In this document: positions 32,201 through 40,560 of the stretch, piece by piece | How the letters are laid out: every line of letters starts with the position of its first letter | How positions within the stretch are numbered: the first letter of the stretch is position 1 | Origin: Agelaius tricolor | Lineage: Eukaryota; Chordata; Aves; Passeriformes; Icteridae | Reading direction: 5' to 3' | Assembly (NCBI GenBank): GCA_023055355.1 | Contig: JALJCS010000029.1 | Span: 7,503,001 to 7,567,000, forward strand | DNA: 64,000 nucleotides | Position numbers and translations under genes: made by a program | Notes under the pieces: generated by a model | Told to the model about the DNA's origin: nothing | What the model saw: the letters and a program-made list of their open reading frames with translations, nothing else | Databases searched by the model: none

Positions 32201-33807
32201 AGATGCAGGCAGCTGTGGTTCCTGACCATCCCCTGCATGTGAGCCCAGGTAAGGGAGAGAATTTTGCATCATTTGTGCTTTATTTTTCTCCCTGAAAATT
32301 AAAAAGGGTCTGAGAGGTTCTTGTGGCTGGACCTGAGGGAGCAGGAGCTTCTCCCAGCAGCAGCCTCTGCTTCAGATTGGTGGAATAGGAAGGAGCAGAA
32401 GAGAAGGAGATGGAGCCCCAGAGGCAGAGCCTGCCTTCGCCAGCCCGTGGCCACTTAATGAGCTTCTGCAGTGCCACGAAAACAATCATTAACGCAGTGA
32501 TAATTAGCACTGTGCCCTCCCTCAGCCCGTGCCACATCGCTGGCTTTGTTTTCCTTTGCATCAGGACTCACTGGGCTCATTGATGCATTGATGATCCCTC
32601 CTTGCCCTGCTCTCCTCCCTGTGTTATCATCCCTCCCATGGGTGAGTGCCTGGAAACTCAGTGTGGTTTGAGCTGTGAAAAGTGATTTTTTTTTTCCCCT
32701 ATATTGGGACATAAAACTGTGGATTCCCATCCTGCTTCCACTTCCACAATTGCCCTCCAGCCGCCCTTCAGAAACAGGGCCTTGATTGCTATTTTTTTGT
32801 TGTTGTTGGGGTTTTTTGGTTTGTTTGTTTGTTTGTTTGTTTGTTTGTTTGTTTTGTTTTGGTTTTTTGGTTTTTTTTTTTGATTGCTGGATTCAATGAT
32901 CCTTGTGGGTCCCTTCCACCTCCACAAATTTCCTGTGGTTTCAGTGTGATACCCATGGTGGAGTTTTGAACACAAAATTGGGATTCTTTCCCTCTTGACC
33001 CCCAATTTCTGGTGCCATTGGGCTGTCATTTAGCGCTCTGAGCAGCAGTGGGGTTATAAGCTACCTGCTCTCTCATCTCATTTTCTCCTGGGAAAAAAAA
33101 ATTGGCAGTTTTGGGGATGAGAAAGCTACAACTTCAGGAACAGTTAAAAAAAGGAATTTTGGGGAATGAAAAAGCTACAATTTCAGGAATGGAAAAAAAT
33201 GCAATTTAGGGAATGAAGAAGCTACGGTTTCAGGAATGGAAAAAAATGCAATTTCGGGAATGAAAAAGCTACGGTTTCAGGAATGGAAAAAAATGCAATT
33301 TCGGGAATGAAAAAGCTACAATTTAAGGAATGGAAAAAATGCAATTTCGGGAATGAAGAAGCTACAATTTCAGGAATGGAAAAAAATGCAAGTTTGGGAA
33401 TGAAAAACCTGCACTTCAGGGAACAAAAAATCCTGTATTTAGGGCATGAAAATCACTTGTGGGGAATTCAGGAGGCCGATTTCCAGGCTGCTGCACCCTC
33501 CCCATCGTCCCTCAGGCCTGTTGGGTGCCCTTACCTCCATGTAGACCACCCAGGGCATGCAGAGCGTGGCCACCAGCAGGTCCGCCACGGCCAGGCTGAC
33601 GATCAGGTAGTTGGTGGTGGTCTGCAGGGCCCTCTCCCTGGACACTGCCATGCACACCAGGACGTTGCCAAAGACGATGATGAAGATGAGGAGGGCCAGC
33701 AGCACGGCGTAGTAGTTGTAGTGCGGCTTCTGCGCCGCCTCCGAGGCGTTCAGGGCCCTGCTCCAGTTCCTGTCCCCGTCGTACCACGAGAGGTTGAGGG
33801 GATCCAT
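26032..33807 (-). CDS. DRD2: DRD2: D2 dopamine receptor, long form (7 coding exons)
   Basis: Class A G-protein-coupled receptor for dopamine in the neuronal plasma membrane; D2-type receptors couple to Gi/o and lower cAMP. The seven exons below join to 1332 nt (443 aa, as human D2L). Seen: N-glycosylation sites at Asn5, 14 and 20; Asp76 (2.50) in TM2; Asp110 (3.32), the amine-binding residue; DRY at 127-129; Ser189, 190 and 193 in TM5 (catechol contacts); extracellular cysteines 103 and 178; CWLP at 385-388; NPIIY at 422-426; C-terminal Cys443 as in human (palmitoylation site). The third intracellular loop (about 208-367) is the least conserved part. The start at 33807 gives the MDPLNLSW N-terminus; an upstream in-frame ATG at 33837 would add only 10 residues and was rejected. 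Convergent with ANKK1. Confidence 0.98.
26656..27039 (+). mobile_element. Solo LTR in the last DRD2 intron, antisense to DRD2
   Basis: It begins TGTCACAGGCATCTTTTATG and ends AACACCAGCACA, a songbird LTR recognised from its CTCCTGAGAAGCTGAGAAGC block, its TTAGTATAGTTTTAATATAT block and its AATAAATCAAGCCTTCTGAA poly(A) region. Diverged relatives lie at about 40018 and 46612. Its poly(A) signal faces the plus strand, so it should not end DRD2 transcripts. Confidence 0.75.
27158..27497 (-). CDS. DRD2: DRD2 coding exon: third intracellular loop and start of TM6
   Basis: Encodes residues 267-379 and one base of codon 380. [26 protein letters not shown] and [20 protein letters not shown] are shared with human; the stretch between (about 288-322) is bird-specific. 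Minus-strand acceptor TTGTCCAG|GAG, donor CTCG|GTGAGA. Confidence 0.96.
28114..28200 (-). CDS. DRD2: DRD2 alternatively spliced 87-nt exon (D2L-specific)
   Basis: Exactly 29 codons (238-266), starting [12 protein letters not shown] and ending NKRKV, aligned without gaps to the human exon that distinguishes D2L from D2S. Both splice sites are intact (CCTTAG|GAC and GTG|GTGAGT) and both neighbours are in phase 0, so skipping would keep the frame. It lies in the third intracellular loop. Confidence 0.96.
28676..28966 (+). mobile_element. CR1 LINE 3' fragment in a DRD2 intron
   Basis: About 290 bases contain GGGAGAAATTCCTCCCTGGG, GGCCCTGGCACAGGGTGCCC, GTTCAAGGCCAGGTTGGATG and a terminal CTTGATTCTGTGATTCTG. 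These are classic CR1 3' features, on the strand opposite to DRD2. The long plus-strand open frame over 27994-28947 partly reflects this element. Confidence 0.85.
29232..29422 (-). CDS. DRD2: DRD2 coding exon: ECL2, TM5 and start of the third loop
   Basis: Encodes residues 174-237: [20 protein letters not shown] with the disulfide Cys178 and the TM5 serines, then the basic [14 protein letters not shown] segment. Minus-strand acceptor TCTTGCAG|AT, donor AAG|GTAGCC. Confidence 0.96.
29800..30010. repeat. Tandem repeat, about 90-bp unit, in a DRD2 intron
   Basis: Three diverged copies contain GACCTGATCCCACCTTTATT, CCTGCCTGTCTGGGAGG and GAGAACATTTCAAATA-type sequence. The third extends up to the exon at 30076. 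Confidence 0.75.
30076..30212 (-). CDS. DRD2: DRD2 coding exon: second intracellular loop, TM4
   Basis: Encodes residues 129-173 with [20 protein letters not shown] and the TM4 sequence [18 protein letters not shown]. Acceptor CCTGCAG|GTAC, donor ACAG|GTGAGG on the minus strand. Confidence 0.96.
30618..30727 (-). CDS. DRD2: DRD2 coding exon: ECL1, TM3
   Basis: Encodes residues 92-127 and two bases of codon 128: [15 protein letters not shown], then TLDVMMC with the amine-binding Asp110. Minus-strand acceptor CTCTGCAG|GTG, donor GACAG|GTGAGG. Confidence 0.96.
30742..31135. repeat. Minisatellite, about 21-bp unit, in a DRD2 intron
   Basis: About 18 copies of GGTTAGAGAGCAATCCCTGG with TTCCTT/TCCCT variants. 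It starts only about 15 bases from the acceptor of the TM3 exon, so it occupies the branch-point and polypyrimidine region of that intron. Confidence 0.93.
31136..32797. other. DRD2 intron, nothing coding
   Basis: 31570-31920 is AT-rich, non-repetitive sequence that could be a conserved element. No exon or known repeat was recognised. Confidence 0.4.
32798..32882. repeat. (GTTT)n microsatellite
   Basis: T/G-rich run with nine or more GTTT units. The following GATCCTTGTGGGTCCCTTCC (about 32899-32918) resembles a CR1-type 3' end. Confidence 0.88.
33085..33450. repeat. Tandem repeat, about 47-bp unit, in a DRD2 intron
   Basis: About seven copies of GGAATGAAAAAGCTACAATT with TCAGGAATGGAAAAAAATGC. 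The array ends about 85 bases before the first coding exon. Confidence 0.9.
33535..33807 (-). CDS. DRD2: DRD2 first coding exon (N-terminus, TM1, TM2)
   Basis: Encodes residues 1-91: [10 protein letters not shown] with three N-glycosylation sequons, TM1 (about 33-55), first intracellular loop, and TM2 with LAVADLL (Asp76). Four residues shorter than human, all in the extracellular N-terminus. Donor GAG|GTAAGG on the minus strand. Confidence 0.97.
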
Positions 33808-33838
33808 GGGGCCCCGAGTGCCAGCTGCCAGCTCCACC
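33808..33838 (-). other. DRD2: DRD2 5' UTR part of the first coding exon
   Basis: The nearest upstream minus-strand AG is TGTGTGGCAG|GGTGG at 33840-33839, giving 31 bases of 5' UTR before ATG. The polypyrimidine tract is weak, so the site is tentative. Confidence 0.4.
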
Positions 33839-33938
33839 CTGCCACACAGGTGTTGGACAGGCCCTTGGGGCAGTGGGGGAAAAATGAAAATGGAAAAAGA
33901 AAGAAATCAGGTTTTGCTGCCTCGCTCATGGTCTGCCC

Positions 33939-34436
33939 GGGGAGGTGGTGGAGTCACCATCCCTGGGGGTGTTTAACAAAGCTCTGGGTGCCAGGGTTTG
34001 GATGAGGTGTTGGGGCTGGGTTGGACTCAGTCTTGAAGGTCTCTTCCAACCCAGTGATTCTGTGATTCTGTGAATTCTGGGAATTTTGGGAATTCCCTGG
34101 GACCAGAGAGGTGGTGGAGTCACCATCCCTGGGTGTGTTTAACAAAGCCTGGATGTGGCACTGGGTGCCAGGGTTTAGATGAGGTGTTGGGGCTGGGTTG
34201 GACTCAGTCTTGAAGGTCTCTTGCAACCCGGTCATTCTGTGATTCTGGGAATTTTGGGAATTTTGGGAATTCCCAGGGAATGGGAATGGTGGAGTCACCA
34301 TCCCTAGGTGTGTTTAACAAAGCCTGGACGTGGCACTGGGTGCCAGGGTTTAGATGAGGTGTTGAGGTTGGATTTGATGAACTTTGAGGTCTTTTCCAAC
34401 CTGGTCATTCTGTGATTCTGTGAATTCCCTGGAGCC
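33939..34436 (+). mobile_element. CR1 3' end, three tandem copies
   Basis: Three units (about 33939-34105, 34106-34280, 34281-34436) each carry GGTGGAGTCACCATCCCT, TTTAACAAAG, GCCAGGGTTTNGATGAGGTG, TGAAGGTCTCTTCCAACC-type sequence and ATTCTGTGATTCTG. This is the CR1 3' region, amplified in tandem with short GGGAATTTTGGGAATTCC linkers. Confidence 0.85.
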
Positions 34437-34707
34437 TGTCCTCCCCACCCTGGTGAAAGGTTTGGCTGGAGATGGGATGGATGCAGAGCTGCTGGCCCAG
34501 GCAGGGGTTGCAGAAGTTGGTTTTTATTTCCAGCTCAGCCCCAGGTTTCTGTGGCAGCTCCTCTGTGTTACAGCTGGCTCAGAGTGCCTGGGCTGTTCTG
34601 TCCCTGCCATTCCCTGCTCCCTGTAAGGTGTGCACAGTTCAGGGCACAAGTGCCATGACCCACTTTGTTTATTCTCCATGTGCTTCGTGGGGCTTTGGGC
34701 TGTATTC

Positions 34708-34773
34708 CTTTCTTTTTTTTTTTTTTTTTTTTTTCTTTTTTCTTTTCCTTATATATATATTTTTTTTTTTTTT
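34708..34773. repeat. Poly(T)-rich tract
   Basis: Long T-runs broken by CTTTTTTC and a short TATATATA. Confidence 0.9.
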
Positions 34774-34977
34774 CCTCCAGCAGTGAAATAAATAAATTTT
34801 AAACCCTGAATAGTGACAATGATGGAAGTTGACAGCAGCAGCTTTTGCAGCCAGGGCTGGGCTGTGCTGCCTCTGCCATTGCCCCAGTGAGGTGACAGTG
34901 AAGGGGACACGGTGGGGACAGCACTGCTGCCACCCCACAGCCCTCAGCAGCTCCTGGCACTGGGAACACGATTTCCT

Positions 34978-35198
34978 GGTGAGAGGAATGGTGGATTTGT
35001 CTTTCCAAACCAGCTGTGGGCCTGCTGGTGGGTAAAACCAGCACTGGGAGAGAAAAGAAACAATGGGAAGGATTCCACTGATTGATGAAGGGAAAAAGAG
35101 ATTTGATTTTACAGATAAACTGTAGGTTTGCTGAGAAATGAAATTAAACACTGAGAGATGAAAGAAACAATGGGGAAGAAAAACCCCTAAATTCCAAA
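34978..35198. mobile_element. Second copy of the 12.77-kb dispersed repeat
   Basis: Matches 12766-12985 over its whole length with few differences. The same strand orientation is kept. Probably an LTR fragment. Confidence 0.7.
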
Positions 35199-35672
35199 GG
35201 ACCAAATATTCCATGTTTAATGGAAGGATCAAATATTCCATGTTTGAGGGAAAGGTCAAATATTCCATTTGAGGGAAGAGTCAAATATTCCATGTTTGGT
35301 GGAAGGATCAAATATTCCATGTTTAGTAGAAGGATCAAATATTCCATGTTTAGTAGAAGGATCAAATATTCCATTTGATGGAATGGTCAAATATTCCACG
35401 TTTGGTGGAAGGATCAAATATTCCGTGTTTAATGGAAGGATCAAATATTCCACGTTTAAATGGAAGAACCAAAAATTCCATGTTTAATGGAAGGATTAAA
35501 TATTTATGTTTAAGGGAAGGATCAAATATTCCATGTTTAATGGAAGGATAAAATATTCATGTTTAAGGGAAGGATCAAATATTCCATGTTTGAGGGAAGG
35601 ATCAAATATTCCATTTGAGGGAAGGATCAGATATTCCAGGTTTGACCAAATATTCCACGTTTCCCAAGCTGC
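35199..35672. repeat. Minisatellite, about 25-bp unit, in DRD2 intron 1
   Basis: About 18 copies of GGAAGGATCAAATATTCCAT with GTTTAATGG/GTTTGAGGG variants; it starts directly at the end of the LTR-like repeat. Confidence 0.93.
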
Positions 35673-37500
35673 ATCTCCACCAAGACCACACTGGGAGGTC
35701 TGGCCCTGCTCTCAGACACCCCAAACCAAGGCCACTTAATTTCCTTAATAAAAAGACAAAGTGACTTCGATTTATTAAACCACGTAAGTGATCAAAATAG
35801 CAAAACATTTGCAAATATCAAATTCACCTGGGAACAATGGTTTCTTTATGTTTCACTGAGCTTTTGTGTGCTTTTCTCATTCAGAGAACAATTTGGATAA
35901 TAATCCTTGGAAATTTGTTGCATATGGGTCCTTAATAGCTGATAATTCAAAAAGTGTCTGTCTGACAGTGCTATCAGCAGCACTTGATAGCTCTACAAAT
36001 GTCTTCTTAGGAGCTGTCAAAGTGTCAGAAATTAATTAAATGTTAGCTTCTGTGACTCAGAGTGAAGGGGAAAAATCAATGCTAAATACAGCAACAGTTT
36101 TTTCTCCTCTCCTGTTGCCCTTTCATAATGCAAAACTATCTCGAGGAGGCAGAACCATGCAGAAAATGCAGGGTGGGACAAAAAAAAAATTATTTTAAAA
36201 AAAGCAGGGGCATGGAGAAGTGTCCTTGAGGTGTAAAAGGGTTGGAGATGGGCAGGATCAGCCACTTGGGCCTGGGCTGGTTTTGCTGAGCTCTGAGTGC
36301 AGGAAGAAAATTGGCTTTGAAAAGGAAAGGCCACAGATGGAGATGGGCTCAGCAATCCCAGCCCTTGCCAGGCTGTTCCAGCTCCCTGCTGGATTGGAGG
36401 AGGCATTTATAGCTCATCTCATGTCCATTCATCAGGAATTTCCTCAATGGTGCTTAGGGAGCGTGTAAAAATCCCTGGATAAGAAATCAACATTTCCTTT
36501 CATTTCCTTCTCTATATCCTCAAGAGGTTTTTTTTTTTTCTTTAAATAGAACTATTTTCACAGTAATAATTTTTGCCTTTATATGCACCATGGGGAAAGT
36601 TCATGTTTGAATATTGTACAAAGGAAAAGATTCGGTGTTTCTATTAAAGAATAAAGTTTTAATTTGGGAGAATGAAAGAGAAGAAAAGTTCCAAATATTT
36701 TGCATGGAATAGGGAAACTTAAACACCAAAACCTAGAAATTAAAACTGTGTGATCACACAATTAAAGGCTGTATCCAGCACACATCCTTGTGGCACAAAC
36801 TACAGTTACATGGACAATTCGGTTAATCCCCAGCTTTGGAAAGTTTGAGTTTTCAGTGCTAAAAAGAACTTTCAGTTGAGTTTTCAGTGCTAAAATGAAC
36901 GTTCTTTTCCCATCCCCAGCCCCAGAGCTGGCAGCATTCTTGGTGGCCATTAGGGAGGTTTGTGAGTCTCTCAGTCCTGCTTTGAGGAGCAATTTTGATT
37001 TTAGTGCTGACAGTTCCTCAGCAAGAGGAAAGAAAGAAGAAATAAAGAAAGAAGCACTTAAAGAGCTGGCGGGGAGAGGGAGGGCTTTTCCCTGCCCTAT
37101 CCAAAAGCTGCACTTTTCTGGGGAAAAGGGATCAAAAACCACAGGGGAAAGGCACAAACAGCACCTGGCTCTGGCCTGGTTGAAGTTCCTGCACAGAGAT
37201 AAAACAGAGCCTTGGTTTGGGGGAGAAAGAGCCCAGAAAGGAACAAATTCCCTTATTTAGAATTAAGGGCAGAAAGCCACTCTAATTCCCACCCCAGAGC
37301 TTTCCAGGGTGGCTGAGCTGATCCAGCCATGGATTAGCTGCAGGGTCAAGGGCAGGACAGGGCTGCAAGGTTGCAGCCTCGTGTTTGATGGCAGCAGTGC
37401 AGCAGCACCTGCTGCTCCTCATCCTCATCATCCTCCCTGCTCCAGAAAAACACCCCTGCAAGCAGCTCTCCAGCAGCTGGAGGGTGGGACATCTCAATAA
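35673..37500. other. DRD2 intron 1, nothing coding
   Basis: 35830-36060 looks like a candidate conserved non-coding block (AT-rich, many TAATT and GATAA sites, no repeat). The remainder holds only short open frames. Confidence 0.4.
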
Positions 37501-37511
37501 TACCATACCAA

Positions 37512-37678
37512 AAAAAGCCTTCTGAAAGGCTTTTTTAAATATAATTATAATAATTATTTTATTATATTATTTATAATTATTATTTATAATTAATTTTTAT
37601 TTTGATATAAATTTTTTAATTTTTTTAAATACAGTTATACAGTTATTTTTAAAATACAGTTTTAAAATACAGTTTAAG
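37512..37678. repeat. A/T-rich low-complexity tract
   Basis: TTATAATTATTTT-like sequence with AAATACAGTT repeats at its end. Confidence 0.85.
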
Positions 37679-38487
37679 CCCTGCTACTCTGGCTGAGCTA
37701 GCAGCTAGTTGGTAAGTTCCCATGTAAAAGGATAATGAAAATAAAACCCAGTTAACACAACAGTCTATTCTAGTAAGAAAACCATTCACACCTCTAAAAA
37801 CAAAAAGTCTTTCCCGTAAGAATCTGCAAAAAAAAAAAAAATTATGTGAACACGTAAGTAAAGAAAAAGTCTTAACACACACACACACAGACATTTTCTA
37901 ACCAATAAATTAAGTAGCAAAAAAATCAATAGTCAATTTGATTTACCACAGTGCCTTCTGATATCCCTATAAAAATATAAGATATATGATAAAGATTCAG
38001 CTTTTCTGCTAAAGAAATCGTGAGTCCTGTGTGTTTGTGTTAGAGCAGGGGGAATCTGCTGGAATTCACAGGGACAAGGCAGCCAGGAAGGGGCTGCAGT
38101 GCAGAGCCAGGGCTTTGCCCTCCTCTGCTGGCAGCTCCCCCTGCTTTTCCAGAGATCAAACTGAAAAATGTTCATTTGCTGTGCCATTATTTCCCCAAGG
38201 CTCCTCGTGATGGATCCTCTAACCAGGATTGTGGCAAAGAGCACGAGAGGGTAAATGTGGGGTGTTCACAGCCCAGAAGAACCCTTTGTGTCTCTGGCAG
38301 CTTCTGGAACCTTTTTCCTCTCAGAAACAGCAAAGGTGCAACTCTCCTTTTGGTTTTCACCCTGCTTGCAAACCCTTCCAGGAATAAAACCCTGGCAGAG
38401 CTGATCCTGGGAAAGGTTTGGGGCCATGGACCAGAAGTGCAGCCAGCCCTTGCTCCTGCATGGAACCCTCTGTGATTTTGCCTCAGT

Positions 38488-38632
38488 CATGGCCCATTTA
38501 AGATAAAATCTGGAGCTCAGGGTGAGATTTCAGGGCCCAACTTTTCTCTGGACTCCAGACATGGCCCATTTAAGGTGAAATCTGGAGCTCAGGGTGAGAT
38601 TTCAGGGCCCAAGCTTTTCTCTAGACTCCAGA
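38488..38632. repeat. Tandem duplication, 72-bp unit
   Basis: Two nearly identical copies of CATGGCCCATTTAAGATAAA with TCTGGAGCTCAGGGTGAGAT and TTTTCTCTGGACTCCAGA. Confidence 0.9.
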
Positions 38633-40017
38633 AATTATTTTGGGCCCTAACTCAGGGTGCACCCAAGAGGGAAAGAGCAGCCAAAGCCATGAATTCTAAT
38701 TCTAATTCTAGAGCATCCCCAAGGGCCCTGTCCCACTCAGAACAGGCCCCACCTGCTGTCCCCAAGGCATTTGGGCCTGCAGGTGTTGCCAGGTTAAAAT
38801 TTCCTGCTAATTTTTCTGCCCAGAGCTGCCCATCACTGCCAGGCAGAACCTCTCCAAAGATCTGGCACAGAAATCAATGTCTAAGTGGAATTTGCACAGA
38901 ACACTGCCTCCCTGGATGTTGTCACTTTGCTCTGGAATTCTGGAATCAATGGGCCATGGGAAGCTGTCAAACTGACATCATTTCTGTCCTCAAGGTGTTC
39001 GCTGAGAATGCGACAAAAATATTCCAGTCGAATGAAAAAGCAGCATTTCTTTGGAGCACAGAGAAAGTGGAAGAAAAGGGAAGGGGGAAAATGTGCTTGA
39101 GGAGCTGCTTTGTTTCCCTGTTCAGGGGTTTTGTGGAGAGGGAAAACAGGTATCTTCTGCAGTAGTTTCACTGTTTTTTCTTTTGCATGCAAGCCCAGAA
39201 TTGCTGTGGATTCCTGGTCGTGGTTCCCTGGAGAGCAGGGAAGGTGTGGAGCAGCAGGCACGGAGTGAGAACCTTTTCCTACTCATTTCTGCTCAGGGGG
39301 CAGCTCTGCAGGCTCTGAGGAGGAGGAGGAGAGGCCAGGAATGAGGCAAACATTGTAAATCCTGCCTTGACCTGAGAGCTCTGCTGATGCTGCTGAAAAT
39401 GCCCAAGCCCTGCCCTGGGCTCCTCAGGAGCAGCTGGCACAGGGTGACCCAGCACGGTCCTGGTGGCTCTAAATAAACACAGCTCCCCCAGGCACCCTGT
39501 GGCTGATGCAAATGCAGCAGGGAGGTGACAGGGGAGGTGGCAGCCGTGACTGAGGCCTGGCAGTAATTACACCTGAGTGCTTCTGAGCACGGCTTGGGGG
39601 AGGCACAGCTCTGCTTTCCACCCTGCCCCTGCCCTCCCTGTCTGCAGGAACCGCTCATGAGCAGGAGGTTTGGGCGCCTCTGCACACACAGGGGCAGAAT
39701 TAGAGACAAAAATCTGGCACAGGGATCTCCTCAAGCCAGGTCCTATGAGCTCTTGGAGACCTGTTCCTACAAAAATCCTGCCCAGGCTGGGTTTTCAGGG
39801 GGCTGAATTCTAATTTCAACACTGCAGCCTTTATGTCGATCAAGCCAACAGTTCTGCCATCAGCTCCTTCCAAAAGCCTCTGGAAAATCTTCCTCCTCTG
39901 CCTCTCTCCTGGCTCCCTGTTCCCCTGATCCTTTGCTATCCAGGATATCAAGGGTGTGTTGATTGCAGCTATTGCTCACTTCTGATTCAGAAACATTCCT
40001 GGTTCTGCATAATTGTC
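38633..40017. other. DRD2 intron 1, nothing recognised
   Basis: No exon or known repeat family was seen; open frames are short. Confidence 0.5.
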
Positions 40018-40560
40018 ACCATCACATTTTCTCTTTGCCCAGGAGTCTTCTCCTGGGGAGCTGAGCTGCCTCAGAGGAAAAGGAAAACAGTAATTATCTC
40101 ATTTGCTTCTCCTGTGTTTTGCTGCTTTGGAATGTGGTTTGGAGATTGTTTATCCAACAGGTGAATTGTTTTGACTTAATGACCAATCAGTGCCAAGCTG
40201 TGTCAGGACTCAGGAGTTTTTCATTTTTATCTTCTAGCCTTCTGTGTGTATCCTTTCTGTACTCTTTAGTATAGTTTAGTATAGCATTCTTTGATATGAT
40301 ATGATATGATATGATATGATATGATATGATATGATATGATATGATATGATATGATGTAATGTAATATAATGTAATATAATATAATGTGATATAATGTGAT
40401 ATATATATAATATAATACAATGTAATGTAATACAATACAAATATCATATCATATCATATCATATCATATCATATCATATCATATCATAATAAATTAGCCT
40501 TCTAAGAACATGGAGTCAGATTCATCACTTCCTTCCTGCCACGGGGGACGCTGAAAATAC
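40018..40560 (+). mobile_element. Solo LTR containing an expanded palindromic repeat
   Basis: Same family as 26656-27039: CCTGGGGAGCTGAGCTGCCT, GACCAATCAGTGCCAAGCTG, TTAGTATAGTTTAGTATAGC and AATAAATTAGCCTTCTAAGA. Where relatives have a short ATATATATCAT, this copy holds about 200 bases of pentamer repeat (40289-40490). Confidence 0.7.
40289..40490. repeat. Inverted pentanucleotide arrays, (GATAT)n ... (ATATC)n
   Basis: A run of about 13 ATGAT-type units (40290-40355) is followed by about 85 bases of degenerate TAATGTAATA sequence and then about 10 units of CATAT (40441-40488). The two arrays are reverse complements and could pair as a long hairpin. Confidence 0.9.
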
